DNA of 64,000 bases, from positions 98,894-162,893 of the forward strand of contig JAKSSD010000003.1 in assembly GCA_024403275.1 (NCBI GenBank), in the 5' to 3' direction. The stretch comes from Lachnospiraceae bacterium. Its GTDB lineage: Bacteria; Bacillota; Clostridia; Lachnospirales; Lachnospiraceae. Positions 8,684-18,043 of this stretch are shown here, piece after piece. The translations under genes and the position numbers were made by a program. Every line of letters starts with the position of its first letter. Positions within the stretch are counted from its first letter, which is position 1. The notes below the pieces were generated by a model that was given only the letters and a program-made list of their open reading frames with translations, was not told the origin of the DNA and made no database searches.

Positions 8684-9998
8684 TGTCACCGGGGATACAA
8701 TTTTGTAATAAAAATATTTCGATATCTGTAAAATTTTTAAAATAATAACAATTTTTGCCAAAGGCTTGGATTTTTTTCTGCAAATCCTCTGATGAAATGC
8801 CAAGTGTGTCAGTTTCTCTTGCTGCATAAATATCAGCGAGGATTACATTTTCACAGAGTGAAAGTGCTTCGGCGAACTCATCCATAAAGGCCTTTGTTCT
8901 TGTATAAGTATGAGGCTGGAATACAACCCACATGTTTTCATGCTTATAATCTTTAGCGGCTGTTAATGTGGCCTTAATCTCTGTTGGGTGATGTGCATAA
9001 TCATCAATAATGTTAATTCCCTTAAGATTTCCTTTATATTCGAAACGTCTCTTGGTTCCACCGAAGTTAAAGAGTGCGCTCTTTGCAGTATCCAAATCAA
9101 TTCCGAGTGAATCAGCAAGAGCAAGAGAAGCGAGAGAGTTAAGTACGTTGTGCTCTCCAAGTACTCTTAATTTGATGCTGGCTGTTTTGCCAGAAGGTGT
9201 GTTAAGTGTGTAACATGTATAACCCTCTTCTGAAATTGATAAATCTGTTGGATAGTAATCATTTGTAGTAGCTTTTCCAAATGTTACAACCTTACATTTA
9301 AGGTCCTTGCAGAGTTCCTCGTAGTTATCGATAGCTCCATTTATTATAAGAAGACCATCATCAGGAAGAAGTTTTGCAAACTTTTTGAAAGAGTTTCTTA
9401 TATCATTAATATCTTTGAAGAAATCCAGGTGATCCTCTTCAACATTAAGAATAATTCCATATTTAGGGAAAAATGAGAGGAAACTGTTAGTGTATTCGCA
9501 AGCCTCAGTTAAGAAATAATCAGATGAGCCAATGCGAATGTTTCCATTGATACTTGGAAGGATGCCACCAATTGAAAGAGTTGGATCAAGGCTTGCGGCC
9601 ATAAGAATCTCGCCAGCCATGGCAGAAGTTGTAGTCTTACCGTGAGTACCACTTACAGCTACTGAGTCAGAATAATTCTTCATTAACTGACCAAGAAATT
9701 CTGCTCTTGTCATCATTGGAATGGATAATTCCTGGCATCGTATGTATTCTGGATTGTCGGGATGAATAGCTGCTGTATAAACACATAAATCGATGTCTTC
9801 ACTGATGTTTGATGATCTCTGACCAATATAAACAGTTGCCCCTTCGTTAGATAACTGATCTGTTAAATCAGAAGGTGCTCTATCAGAGCCTGATACCTTA
9901 AAACCTCTTGAGAGAAGTATCTGTGCGAGACCACTCATGCTGATTCCGCCAATACCGATAAAATACACGTGCTTAGACACATTGAAGTCGATTTTCAT
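8622..9998 (-). CDS. murC: UDP-N-acetylmuramate--L-alanine ligase
   Basis: Cytoplasmic ATP-dependent ligase adding L-alanine to UDP-MurNAc, the first step of the peptidoglycan stem peptide; about 458 residues as in the family. FIGIGGISMSGLAQ near the N-terminus is the UDP-binding glycine motif, GTHGKTTT (about 117-124) the ATP P-loop, EEDHLDFF the central-domain motif, and DDYAHHPTEI the C-terminal ligase signature. An ATG at 10007 is also in frame, but the GAGG site touches it with no spacing. The ATG at 9998 lies 9 bases from that site and is preferred. The gene is far from any division/wall cluster. Confidence 0.95.
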   Translation of the reverse strand: MKIDFNVSKHVYFIGIGGISMSGLAQILLSRGFKVSGSDRAPSDLTDQLSNEGATVYIGQRSSNISEDIDLCVYTAAIHPDNPEYIRCQELSIPMMTRAEFLGQLMKNYSDSVAVSGTHGKTTTSAMAGEILMAASLDPTLSIGGILPSINGNIRIGSSDYFLTEACEYTNSFLSFFPKYGIILNVEEDHLDFFKDINDIRNSFKKFAKLLPDDGLLIINGAIDNYEELCKDLKCKVVTFGKATTNDYYPTDLSISEEGYTCYTLNTPSGKTASIKLRVLGEHNVLNSLASLALADSLGIDLDTAKSALFNFGGTKRRFEYKGNLKGINIIDDYAHHPTEIKATLTAAKDYKHENMWVVFQPHTYTRTKAFMDEFAEALSLCENVILADIYAARETDTLGISSEDLQKKIQAFGKNCYYFKNFTDIEIFLLQNCIPGDMLITMGAGDVYKIGENLLGD

Positions 9999-10046
9999 GC
10001 TTATCATCCTCGAAAAATCTTTCTTATTTATATTACATATAGTTAA

Positions 10047-10075
10047 ATTATAAGTTCACTTTGAATAAATGAAAA
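10047..10075 (-). promoter_or_regulatory. Probable murC promoter
   Basis: On the minus strand TTTTCA (10075-10070), a 17-base spacer and TATAAT (10052-10047) precede murC by about 45 bases. Confidence 0.5.
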
Positions 10076-10250
10076 GAAGAAAAATGGCTTTTGTGTAAAA
10101 TGAAATAAAAGATAGGCTAAAAATACGTAAAATAGACAAAATATACAAAAAAGCAGAGCGATTTATGGTTATAATATAGAAATTTGACGACAAAAAAACA
10201 GAAAAAGTCGATTTAAGTGCTTTATTGTTAGTACAAATTTGCCAAGGCAA

Positions 10251-10259
10251 TGATATAAT
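10251..10259 (+). promoter_or_regulatory. Extended -10 promoter of glgC-glgD-spoVG
   Basis: TGATATAAT is a perfect extended -10 element (TG-n-TATAAT) about 50 bases before the glgC start. The -35 region 17 bases upstream (GTACAA) is poor, as is common with an extended -10. The same 9-mer recurs at 32499 and 59116. Confidence 0.65.
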
Positions 10260-10307
10260 ATAAATGTATTGTTGGGGGACAATCAAAATTGCTTGAGAGG
10301 TAGAAAC

Positions 10308-11582
10308 ATGATTAAAAAAGAAATGATCGCTATGTTACTCGCCGGCGGACAGGGAAGCAGACTTGGTATATTGACATCCAAGGTTGCTAAACCGGCAGTT
10401 TCTTTTGGTGGTAAATATCGAATTATCGACTTTCCATTAAGCAATTGCATTAACTCAGGTATTGATACAGTAGGTGTTCTTACACAGTATCAGCCTCTTC
10501 GTCTTAATACTCATATTGGAATTGGTATTCCTTGGGATTTGGACAGAAATATTGGTGGTGTTACAGTACTTCCACCATATGAGAAGAGTACAAACAGTGA
10601 GTGGTACACAGGTACAGCTAATGCAATTTATCAAAACATTGATTATATGGAGACCTTTAATCCAGAATATGTATTGATTCTGTCAGGTGACCATATTTAT
10701 AAGATGGATTATGAAGTTATGCTTGACTTCCATAAGAAGAATGGCGCGGAGGTTACAATTGCGGCAATGCCAGTACCTTTGGAAGAAGCAAAACGTTTTG
10801 GTATTGTAATTACTGATGAAAACAGAAAGATTACAGATTTTGAAGAGAAACCAGAGAATCCAAGAAGTAACCTTGCTTCTATGGGTATTTACATATTCAA
10901 CTGGAAGACTTTAAAGGAAGCTCTTCTTGCAAAAGCAGAGCAGCCAAATCTTGACTTTGGTAAACATATCATTCCATATTGCCATGAGAATGGATCACCG
11001 CTTTATGCATACGAGTATAACGGTTACTGGAAGGATGTAGGAACACTTCATTCTTACTGGGAAGCTAATATGGAGCTGATTGATATCGTGCCAATCTTCA
11101 ATCTTTATGAAGAGTATTGGAAGATATATACAAAGTCAGACAGATTGCAGCCTCAGTATGTTGCAGAAAACAGTGTCATTGAAAAGTGCCTGATTGGAGA
11201 AGGAACAGTAGTTTGTGGTAAGGTTTACAATTCTATCATTGGTTGTGGGGTAACCATTGAGGAAGGAACAGTGGTTCGTGATTCCATTATTATGAATGAT
11301 ACATATATTGGAAAGAACTGCGAAATTTATAAGGGTATAGTTGCAGAAAACGTTAACATCGGAAATGATGTAAAACTTGGTATTGGTGAAGAAGTAGATA
11401 ATGAGACAGATCCTCATATTTACAATCACGGCTTGGTTACAGTCGGTGAGAAGACAGTTATTCCAGATGGAGTAACAGTTGGTAAGAATTCAGTAATTGC
11501 TGGTGATATTACAGCTGAAGATTTAGACAATATGAGTCTCGGCAGCGGAAAGACATTGATTAAGGCAGGTGGTAAAGCATGA
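10308..11582 (+). CDS. glgC: Glucose-1-phosphate adenylyltransferase, catalytic subunit
   Basis: A 424-residue enzyme making ADP-glucose from ATP and glucose-1-phosphate, the committed step of bacterial glycogen synthesis. [11 protein letters not shown] near the N-terminus is the nucleotide-binding motif, [11 protein letters not shown] the catalytic Asp-containing segment and FEEKP the sugar-phosphate site. The C-terminal third is a left-handed beta-helix of hexapeptide repeats. A TTG at 10269 is in frame, but the ATG at 10308 has GAGAGG 7 bases upstream and matches family starts. Its stop overlaps the glgD ATG by 4 bases (ATGA), implying translational coupling. Confidence 0.94.
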   Translation: MIKKEMIAMLLAGGQGSRLGILTSKVAKPAVSFGGKYRIIDFPLSNCINSGIDTVGVLTQYQPLRLNTHIGIGIPWDLDRNIGGVTVLPPYEKSTNSEWYTGTANAIYQNIDYMETFNPEYVLILSGDHIYKMDYEVMLDFHKKNGAEVTIAAMPVPLEEAKRFGIVITDENRKITDFEEKPENPRSNLASMGIYIFNWKTLKEALLAKAEQPNLDFGKHIIPYCHENGSPLYAYEYNGYWKDVGTLHSYWEANMELIDIVPIFNLYEEYWKIYTKSDRLQPQYVAENSVIEKCLIGEGTVVCGKVYNSIIGCGVTIEEGTVVRDSIIMNDTYIGKNCEIYKGIVAENVNIGNDVKLGIGEEVDNETDPHIYNHGLVTVGEKTVIPDGVTVGKNSVIAGDITAEDLDNMSLGSGKTLIKAGGKA

Positions 11583-12697
11583 AAGCGATAGGAATCATTT
11601 TAGCCGGCGGACATAGTCATCGCATGAGAGAATTAGCTAACAAACGTGCTATATCAGCAATGCCAATCGCCGGAAGTTACAGAAGTATTGACTTTGCGTT
11701 AAGCAGTATGTCAAATTCTCATATTCAAAGGGTTGCAGTACTTACACAGTACAATGCACGCAGCCTTAACGAACATCTCAGTTCTTCTAAATGGTGGGAT
11801 TTCGGTAGAAAACAGGGTGGTCTTTATGTATTTACTCCTGTTGAAACATCTGAGAATAGCAACTGGTACAGGGGTACAGCTGATGCTATTTATCAGAACC
11901 TTGATTTCCTTAAGATGAGCCATGAACCATATGTAGTAATTGCATCTGGTGATTGTGTTTACAAACTTGATTTTGGTAAGCTTCTTGAATATCATATCGA
12001 CAAGAAGGCTGACATTACAGTTGTAGTTAAGGACATGCCATCTGAAGAGAATATTGAGAGATATGGTAATGTACAGTTAGGTGATGATGACAGAATCGAA
12101 GAATTCGAGGAGAAGCCAATCGTAGCCAAGACTAATACAGTATCATGTGGTATTTATGTAATCAGAAGAAGACTTCTTATTGAGTTAATTGAAAAGGCTA
12201 ATGAAGAAGGCAGATATGATTTTGTTTCAGACATTATTGTTCGTTACAAGAACATAAAGAGAATCTATGGTTATAAGCTCGACAGCTACTGGAGAAACAT
12301 CGCCAGTGTAGAAGATTACTATGAAACAAATATGGATTTCCTTAAGAATGATGTAAGAAACTACTTCTTCAGAGAGTATCCTGATGTATATTCAAAGGTA
12401 GATGATCTTCCACCAGCGAAGTACAATGTAGGAGCTAATATTAAAAACAGTCTTATTTCAAGTGGTAGTATTATTAACGGAACAGTTGAGAATTCTGTAG
12501 TATTTAAAAACGTTTATGTGGGGAATAATTGCGTTATAAAGAATTCAATCGTTCTTAATGATGTATTTATAGGGGATAATACATACCTTGAGAATTGTAT
12601 CGTTGAAGCTCATGACACAATCAGAGCTAATTCAAGATACGTCGGGGAAGAAGAAATAAAGGTATTAATTGAACAGAACGACAGATATTCAATCTAA
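11579..12697 (+). CDS. glgD: Glucose-1-phosphate adenylyltransferase subunit GlgD
   Basis: A 372-residue GlgC paralogue of the kind that pairs with GlgC in Firmicutes. The nucleotide-binding loop is altered to [17 protein letters not shown] compared with GQGSRLG in GlgC, and the catalytic segment reads [11 protein letters not shown]. This agrees with GlgD being a weakly or non-catalytic subunit that boosts GlgC activity in a heterotetramer. A C-terminal hexapeptide beta-helix is retained. It overlaps glgC by 4 bases and is followed by spoVG after 32 bases. Confidence 0.93.
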   Translation: MKAIGIILAGGHSHRMRELANKRAISAMPIAGSYRSIDFALSSMSNSHIQRVAVLTQYNARSLNEHLSSSKWWDFGRKQGGLYVFTPVETSENSNWYRGTADAIYQNLDFLKMSHEPYVVIASGDCVYKLDFGKLLEYHIDKKADITVVVKDMPSEENIERYGNVQLGDDDRIEEFEEKPIVAKTNTVSCGIYVIRRRLLIELIEKANEEGRYDFVSDIIVRYKNIKRIYGYKLDSYWRNIASVEDYYETNMDFLKNDVRNYFFREYPDVYSKVDDLPPAKYNVGANIKNSLISSGSIINGTVENSVVFKNVYVGNNCVIKNSIVLNDVFIGDNTYLENCIVEAHDTIRANSRYVGEEEIKVLIEQNDRYSI

Positions 12698-12729
12698 TTA
12701 AACTGTTCGGCAAACTAGGAGAGATTATT

Positions 12730-12990
12730 ATGAAGATTACAGATGTTAGGGTCAGAAAGATGCCTGAAGGGGGAAAACTTAAGGGCGTCGCTAGTATTAC
12801 AATTGATGACGAATTTGTAGTTCACGACATTAAGATTATTGAAGGTGAGAAAGGATTATTTGCAGCTATGCCATCAAGAAAGGCAGGCGAGGAAGGCTAC
12901 AGAGATATAGCTCATCCAATCAAAACCGAAACAAGAACTTATATTCAGTCAGAAGTACTCAAGGCTTACGAAGAAATGCCTGAGGAATAA
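12730..12990 (+). CDS. spoVG: SpoVG family regulatory protein
   Basis: An 86-residue protein matching SpoVG from its first residues ([42 protein letters not shown], abbreviated by motif here: ITDVRVR, VHDIKI and AHPI). SpoVG proteins are small nucleic-acid-binding regulators widespread in Firmicutes, also in species that do not sporulate, so its presence alone does not show sporulation. AGGAGAG precedes the ATG. It lies in the glgC-glgD transcript and ends at a strong terminator. Confidence 0.93.
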   Translation: MKITDVRVRKMPEGGKLKGVASITIDDEFVVHDIKIIEGEKGLFAAMPSRKAGEEGYRDIAHPIKTETRTYIQSEVLKAYEEMPEE

Positions 12991-13018
12991 TTAGTAATAA
13001 GTAAAAGGTTTTATATAG

Positions 13019-13056
13019 GCGAAGGAGTGTATTTATATACACTCTTTCGCTTTTTT
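13019..13056 (+). terminator. Terminator after spoVG
   Basis: A 13-bp stem (GCGAAGGAGTGTA / TACACTCTTTCGC, one G-T pair) with a 6-base loop is followed by six T residues. Confidence 0.92.
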
Positions 13057-13057
13057 A

Positions 13058-13066
13058 TGCTATAAT
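13058..13066 (+). promoter_or_regulatory. Extended -10 promoter of pth-mfd
   Basis: TGCTATAAT, an extended -10 element, lies just after the spoVG terminator and 35 bases before the pth start. The -35 region overlaps the terminator stem and is weak. Confidence 0.6.
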
Positions 13067-13100
13067 GAATAGATTTATTAAATTAAAATGGGAGACGATT

Positions 13101-13679
13101 ATGTTTATAATAGTTGGACTTGGAAATCCTGGCAAAGAATATGAGACAACAAGACACAATGCAGGTTTTAGCAGTATTGATGTAATTGCTGAGAAAAATA
13201 ATATAAATGTGACAGAAAATGATCATAAGGCTCTTATAGGTAAAGGCTATATCGATGGACAAAAGGTCATTCTTGTAAAGCCTCAGACATATATGAATAA
13301 TTCAGGTGAAGCAGTAAGAGAAATTACTGACTATTACAAAGTAGATGTTACTTCTGAATTAATTATCATTTATGATGATATTTCTCTTGATGTTGGAATG
13401 TTACGTATAAGGGATAAGGGTTCGGCTGGCGGACACAATGGAATTAAGAGCATTATTTCGCATCTTGGAACGCAAGAGTTTCTAAGAGTTAAGGTGGGAG
13501 TTGGTGAGAAGCTTCCTCAGATGGATTTGGCTGATTATGTACTTGGACATTTTTCAGCAGAAGATAAAGATAAGATGAAGGATGCCTATGGAAATGTATA
13601 TGAAGCAATCAGATTGATGATGGCAGATGATACAGAAAAGGCAATGAATATTTATAACAGGAAAGCTAAGAAAGAATAG
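13101..13679 (+). CDS. pth: Peptidyl-tRNA hydrolase
   Basis: A 192-residue cytoplasmic esterase that frees tRNA from peptidyl-tRNA. FIIVGLGNPGKEYETTRHNAGF at the N-terminus contains the Asn and catalytic His of the family, KPQTYMNNSG the substrate-binding Asn, and DDISLDVG the catalytic-site Asp. An upstream in-frame ATG at 13065 lies within the -10 box. The ATG at 13101 has GGAG 6 bases away and the standard N-terminus, so it is chosen. The neighbouring mfd after 14 bases repeats the pth-mfd order known in Bacilli. Confidence 0.95.
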   Translation: MFIIVGLGNPGKEYETTRHNAGFSSIDVIAEKNNINVTENDHKALIGKGYIDGQKVILVKPQTYMNNSGEAVREITDYYKVDVTSELIIIYDDISLDVGMLRIRDKGSAGGHNGIKSIISHLGTQEFLRVKVGVGEKLPQMDLADYVLGHFSAEDKDKMKDAYGNVYEAIRLMMADDTEKAMNIYNRKAKKE

Positions 13680-13693
13680 AAAGGTATCTGAAA

Positions 13694-16600
13694 ATGGAAG
13701 CTTTTTACGCACCATTAAGGGAAAATGAACAATATGTAAAAGCAACTGAATATCTTAAAGATAACAATACTATTTTTGTTCCTAATACAACAGAGAGTCA
13801 GAAATTACATCTGGCTCATGCTTTTGGTGCTGCTTTTGATGTAAGATTCATTGTTACCTATGATGATGTAAGAGCTTCGGAACTTCTAGAAGAGAGCAGA
13901 ATGTATGACAAAGAGGCTGTTTTCTTCAGAGGCAAGGATATTTGTTTCTATCAGGCAGATATTTGTGGTAATCAGATAGCAAGAGAAAGACTTAAGACAA
14001 TAAGAACCTTAAGAGAGAATAACAAACTTACAGTTGTTACAACTATTGGTGCTTTGATGGCTCCAGTTGTTCCACTTGAAATATTTAAGGATAACATTAT
14101 TGATTTAAGAGTCAGACAGATTTGCGATATCAAGGCTTTAAGGTATAAGCTCACAGAAATGGGCTATGAGATGGCTGATGTGGTAGAAGAACCAGGCCAG
14201 ATGGGAATCCATGGCGGCATTATCGATATATTTGATTTGACGATGGATAATCCTGTAAGAATTGAGCTTTGGGGCGATGAAATAGATTCCATCAGATTCT
14301 TTGACCGAGAAAGTCAAAGGTCTATTGAGAAGGTTAAGGAAGTTGTAATTTATCCAGCAACAGAAACTATTGTATCAAAGGACCTTCTTGATAAGGGACT
14401 TAAGAAAATTGCCAAGGAATCAAAGGCTCATGAGGATAAGTTAAGAGCAGCGTTTAAAACAGAAGAGGCTGCCAGAGTTAAGAATGAGAGACTTGAATTT
14501 GAGTTAAAGGCGACAGCATTCATTAATAAAGTGAACCTGGATGGATATCTTAAATATTTCTATCCGGACTGTCAGGGCTTCCTTGATTTATTTAAGGATA
14601 AATCAGTTCTTATATGCTTGGATGAGCCTAAGAAGATTAAAATAAGAGGCGAAGAAATTGAGAGTGAATTTAAGGATAGTTTCACTCACAGAGTTGAGAT
14701 GGGATATGCTCTTCCTGGCCAGTTAAAGCTTTTGGAGAATTTTAACAGGGTATATAAACAGATTGTGGAATTCCCATGCGTTAAGTTAGCAAACTTTGAT
14801 GATAAGAGTGATAACAAGAATGATTATCAGGTTAAGTTTAATGCTATAAGCGTACCAAGCTATAATGGTGCGATTTCAGAACTTATTAAGGATCTTGGCA
14901 AGTATCACAGGGAAGGCTACAGAGTAGTGGTAGTATCTTCCTCGAGAACACGTGCAAGAAGAATTGCAGATGATATTACAAGAGAAGGCCTTGCTGCTTT
15001 TTATTCGGATAACAGAGAGAGGGAGTTAAAGCCTGGTGAAATAATGACCTTTAAGGGAAATGTTAAGAAGGGCTTTGTTTACCAGAACCTTAAATTCGCA
15101 GTGCTTTCTGATTCTGATATTTTTGGCAAGTCAAAAAGCAGACGTAAGGGCAAGAAATATTCAGGAAAGAAAATTGTTGATTATAATGAACTACATTTGG
15201 GCGATTATGTAGTTCATGAAGAATACGGAATTGGAATCTATAAGGGAATTGAGAAGATTTCCCAGGATAAGATTACCAAGGATTATATGAAGATTGAGTA
15301 TGCCAAGGGAGAGAATCTCTATGTTCCTGCGACATCCTTTGATGTAATAGGTAAATACTCATCATCTGATGGAGCTAAGCCTAAGCTTAACAGACTCTCT
15401 GGTAAGGAATGGGTGGCAACAAAGCAGAAGGTTAAGGAAGATGTTTTAGAGGTTGCAAAGGAATTGGTAGAGCTCTATTCAGTCAGACAGCAATCTATTG
15501 GACATGTATATGAAAGAGATACAATCTGGCAGAAAGAATTTGAAGAGATGTTCCCATACGAGGAGACAGAAGATCAGCTCAATGCCATCAAAGCCGTTAA
15601 GGATGATATGGAAAGTGGCAGAATAATGGATCGTCTGGTCTGCGGTGATGTTGGATTTGGCAAGACAGAGGTCGCTATTCGTGCTGCATTTAAGGCTGTA
15701 ATGGGAGGCAAGCAGGTTGTTTATCTAGTGCCTACTACGATTCTTGCAGATCAGCATTTCAATACATTTAAGGAAAGAATGAAGGACTATCCTGTCACTA
15801 TTGAACTTCTTTGCAGATTCAGAAGTCCTAAGGAACAAAAGACTACAATTAAGAGGCTTAAGGAAGGACAGGTTGATATTGTAATTGGTACACACCGACT
15901 CTTATCGAAGGATGTTGAGATTAAGAATTTAGGCCTGCTTATTGTAGATGAGGAGCAAAGATTTGGTGTAGGGCATAAGGAGAAGATTAAGCAGCTTAGA
16001 AATGATGTAGATGTTTTGACACTTACTGCTACACCTATTCCAAGAACCTTGCATATGAGCCTTACAGGTATTAGAGATATGTCACTTCTTGAGGAAGCGC
16101 CAGTTGATAGACTTCCTATTCAGACATTTATTATGGAACATAATGAAGAATTTGTAAGAGAAGCTATTGAGCGAGAGCTTGCGAGAGGTGGTCAGGTATA
16201 TTACGTTCATAATATTGTAAGAGATATTCATCTTGAGACAGAAGCGATTCAAAAACTTGTTCCTAATGCAAGGATTAAATATGCACATGGACAGATGAAC
16301 GAAAGAGAACTTGAGGATATCATGTATGAATTCGTAAATGGTGAAATTGATGTATTGATTTCAACAACCATTATTGAGACAGGTCTTGATATTCCAAATG
16401 TAAATACAATTATTATTGACCATGCAGACAGATTTGGTTTGTCTCAGCTTTATCAGTTGAGAGGCCGTGTAGGAAGAAGCAATAGAAGTGCTTACGCATT
16501 CCTTATGTATCAAAAGAACAAGATTGTCAGCGAGATCGCACAAAAACGTCTTGAAGCGATAAGAGAGTATACAGATTTGGGCTCTGGATTCAAAGTAAGT

Positions 16601-17212
16601 ATGCGAGACTTAGAAATTAGAGGCGCAGGAAATCTTCTTGGATTTAAGCAGTCAGGACATATGGAAGCGGTAGGCTATGAGCTTTACTGCAAGATGTTGA
16701 ATGAAGCTGTCATGGTAGCTAAGGGTGAAGAAGAGAAGGAAGAAATCAATACAAGAATTGATCTTAATATTGATGCTTATATGCCTCCTGAATATATTAT
16801 TAATGAGAATGAAAAACTTCTTATGTATAGAAAGATTGCAGGAATCTGTGGCAAGGTTGATTATGATGAAATGTATGATGAGCTTAATGACAGATTTGGA
16901 CAGATTCCAAGAGAGGCAGATTTCCTTATGAGACTTGCTCTGTTAAAGAGCAATGCAAAGGAAGAATACATTACTGCTGTAAGAGGAAGCAATGGAACTC
17001 TGAGAGTGGATTTGTATCCTAAGGCTAAGGTAAATACAGAAAAGTTAGTGGAATTTGTTGGAACCTATCCTGAGACATTAAGATTTGTAAAGGGAAGCGT
17101 ACCTGGATTTGAACTTAAATATAAAGTCACAGGACTTCAGGAAAAGGATGAGGAAACTCTTCTTAATTTGGCAGAACAGTTTGTTAAAGATTTAAGAGTG
17201 ATAATGGAATAA
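13694..17212 (+). CDS. mfd: Transcription-repair coupling factor
   Basis: A 1172-residue SF2 translocase that removes stalled RNA polymerase and recruits UvrA to the lesion. The N-terminal part is the UvrB-like module (PGQMGIHGGIIDIF). The RNA-polymerase-interacting domain lies around 490-560 (DYVVHEEYGIGIYKGI). The motor has Walker A GDVGFGKTEVA (about 652) and the DEEQ box DEEQRFG (about 751), then QLRGRVGRS of motif VI. The C-terminal TRCF domain is present. Length and order are normal. It lies between pth and the thioesterase gene, with gaps of 14 and 15 bases. Confidence 0.95.
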   Translation: MEAFYAPLRENEQYVKATEYLKDNNTIFVPNTTESQKLHLAHAFGAAFDVRFIVTYDDVRASELLEESRMYDKEAVFFRGKDICFYQADICGNQIARERLKTIRTLRENNKLTVVTTIGALMAPVVPLEIFKDNIIDLRVRQICDIKALRYKLTEMGYEMADVVEEPGQMGIHGGIIDIFDLTMDNPVRIELWGDEIDSIRFFDRESQRSIEKVKEVVIYPATETIVSKDLLDKGLKKIAKESKAHEDKLRAAFKTEEAARVKNERLEFELKATAFINKVNLDGYLKYFYPDCQGFLDLFKDKSVLICLDEPKKIKIRGEEIESEFKDSFTHRVEMGYALPGQLKLLENFNRVYKQIVEFPCVKLANFDDKSDNKNDYQVKFNAISVPSYNGAISELIKDLGKYHREGYRVVVVSSSRTRARRIADDITREGLAAFYSDNRERELKPGEIMTFKGNVKKGFVYQNLKFAVLSDSDIFGKSKSRRKGKKYSGKKIVDYNELHLGDYVVHEEYGIGIYKGIEKISQDKITKDYMKIEYAKGENLYVPATSFDVIGKYSSSDGAKPKLNRLSGKEWVATKQKVKEDVLEVAKELVELYSVRQQSIGHVYERDTIWQKEFEEMFPYEETEDQLNAIKAVKDDMESGRIMDRLVCGDVGFGKTEVAIRAAFKAVMGGKQVVYLVPTTILADQHFNTFKERMKDYPVTIELLCRFRSPKEQKTTIKRLKEGQVDIVIGTHRLLSKDVEIKNLGLLIVDEEQRFGVGHKEKIKQLRNDVDVLTLTATPIPRTLHMSLTGIRDMSLLEEAPVDRLPIQTFIMEHNEEFVREAIERELARGGQVYYVHNIVRDIHLETEAIQKLVPNARIKYAHGQMNERELEDIMYEFVNGEIDVLISTTIIETGLDIPNVNTIIIDHADRFGLSQLYQLRGRVGRSNRSAYAFLMYQKNKIVSEIAQKRLEAIREYTDLGSGFKVSMRDLEIRGAGNLLGFKQSGHMEAVGYELYCKMLNEAVMVAKGEEEKEEINTRIDLNIDAYMPPEYIINENEKLLMYRKIAGICGKVDYDEMYDELNDRFGQIPREADFLMRLALLKSNAKEEYITAVRGSNGTLRVDLYPKAKVNTEKLVEFVGTYPETLRFVKGSVPGFELKYKVTGLQEKDEETLLNLAEQFVKDLRVIME

Positions 17213-17227
17213 TAACTAGGAGTTGAA

Positions 17228-17947
17228 ATGAACAATAATCATCAAAGAGATATGAAAATAATGCCAAGCGGATGTGATAGAAATGCAGAATTAAAATTAT
17301 CTGCTCTTATGGATATTTTCATGGATTCAGCTATGCTTCATGCAGAAGAAATCAATGTTGGTATTTCAGTATTTTGGCCAAAGAAATTGTTTTGGGTAGC
17401 AACAAAACAAAAAATAAGATTTAAAAGACCAGTTAAGTTAGCTGAGATTGTTAAGATTACCACATGGCCTGAAGAACCAGGCAATTACAAAACAGTAAGA
17501 TACTATGAAATGACTCAGGGTGAAGAGGTAGTAGCTGAGGGCAAAACAGAGTGGATAGTAGTAAATACTGATGAATTCAAACCTCTTAAGGTCAAAGAAG
17601 TTTTCCCAGAGCTTGATTTCTATGAGAAAAAGGGGATGGCTGACAACTTTGAAAGAATAAAGGATGAAGGCTTCGAAGAGGAAGCAGGCAGATATACAGT
17701 AAGAAGAATAGATATTGATTATGGAAAACACATGAATAATGTTGCCTATATCAGAGCTTTGGAAGGTATATTTACTACCGAAGAATGGGAATCATACAAT
17801 TTCAAAGAACTTGAAATTCAGTATAAGGAATCGACATACGAGGGAAATGAAATTACATTTATGAAACGCTTTAGCGATGACAAAATGATAATAAAAGGAA
17901 TGAATCAGTCAGGTGAAGTGTGCGTATATGCGATTTTGGGCAAATAA
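17228..17947 (+). CDS. Acyl-ACP thioesterase (FatA/FatB-like)
   Basis: A 239-residue double hot-dog protein of the bacterial acyl-ACP thioesterase family, which hydrolyses acyl-ACP to free fatty acid and ACP. The first hot-dog (LSALMDIFMDSAMLHAEE, then FWVATKQKIRFKRPVKLAE) and the second (VRRIDIDYGKHMNNVAYIRALEG) are recognisable; the second holds the Asn and His of the plant-like catalytic network (KHMNNVAY). AGGAG precedes the ATG. It follows mfd by 15 bases. Free fatty acids would be substrates for the adenylation-reductase encoded 3.9 kb downstream, a link that is inference only. Confidence 0.85.
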   Translation: MNNNHQRDMKIMPSGCDRNAELKLSALMDIFMDSAMLHAEEINVGISVFWPKKLFWVATKQKIRFKRPVKLAEIVKITTWPEEPGNYKTVRYYEMTQGEEVVAEGKTEWIVVNTDEFKPLKVKEVFPELDFYEKKGMADNFERIKDEGFEEEAGRYTVRRIDIDYGKHMNNVAYIRALEGIFTTEEWESYNFKELEIQYKESTYEGNEITFMKRFSDDKMIIKGMNQSGEVCVYAILGK

Positions 17948-17970
17948 TAAGAATTCATAGATAATTGAAA

Positions 17971-17998
17971 TTGACTCAATTGTGGGTTATAATATAAT
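17971..17998 (+). promoter_or_regulatory. Promoter of the asnS operon
   Basis: TTGACT (17971-17976), a 16-base spacer and TATAAT (17993-17998). A second overlapping TATAAT at 17988 has too short a spacer. This is the only clear promoter seen ahead of the run up to 32.2 kb. Confidence 0.7.
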
Positions 17999-18010
17999 TT
18001 ACGTTTATAT

Positions 18011-18030
18011 GTGCATTTTTGAAAATGCAC
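18011..18030 (+). other. Hairpin abutting the asnS ribosome binding site
   Basis: GTGCATTTT / AAAATGCAC is a perfect inverted repeat with almost no loop. It ends directly against the GGAAGGAG site of asnS, so folding could affect ribosome access. No T-box core motif is present. Confidence 0.55.
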
Positions 18031-18043
18031 GGAAGGAGATATT

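Larger units (their letters stand above)
10008..10307. other. Divergent murC/glgC intergenic region
   Basis: Three hundred very AT-rich bases between divergently transcribed murC and glgC. Apart from a promoter at each end, nothing recognisable is present. The open frames that cross it have no ribosome binding sites or family features. Confidence 0.7.

Noticed and set aside
10056-10286. 76-residue minus-strand open frame between murC and glgC
   Set aside because: AT-rich, no ribosome binding site, no recognisable motif, and it crosses both promoters.
11579-12697. glgD as a duplicated, decaying glgC
   Set aside because: The altered nucleotide loop is typical of the GlgD subunit, the frame is intact and it is coupled to glgC, so it is a genuine subunit and not a pseudogene.
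18000-18043. T-box riboswitch before asnS
   Set aside because: The leader is only about 40 bases and lacks the T-box core and specifier stem.
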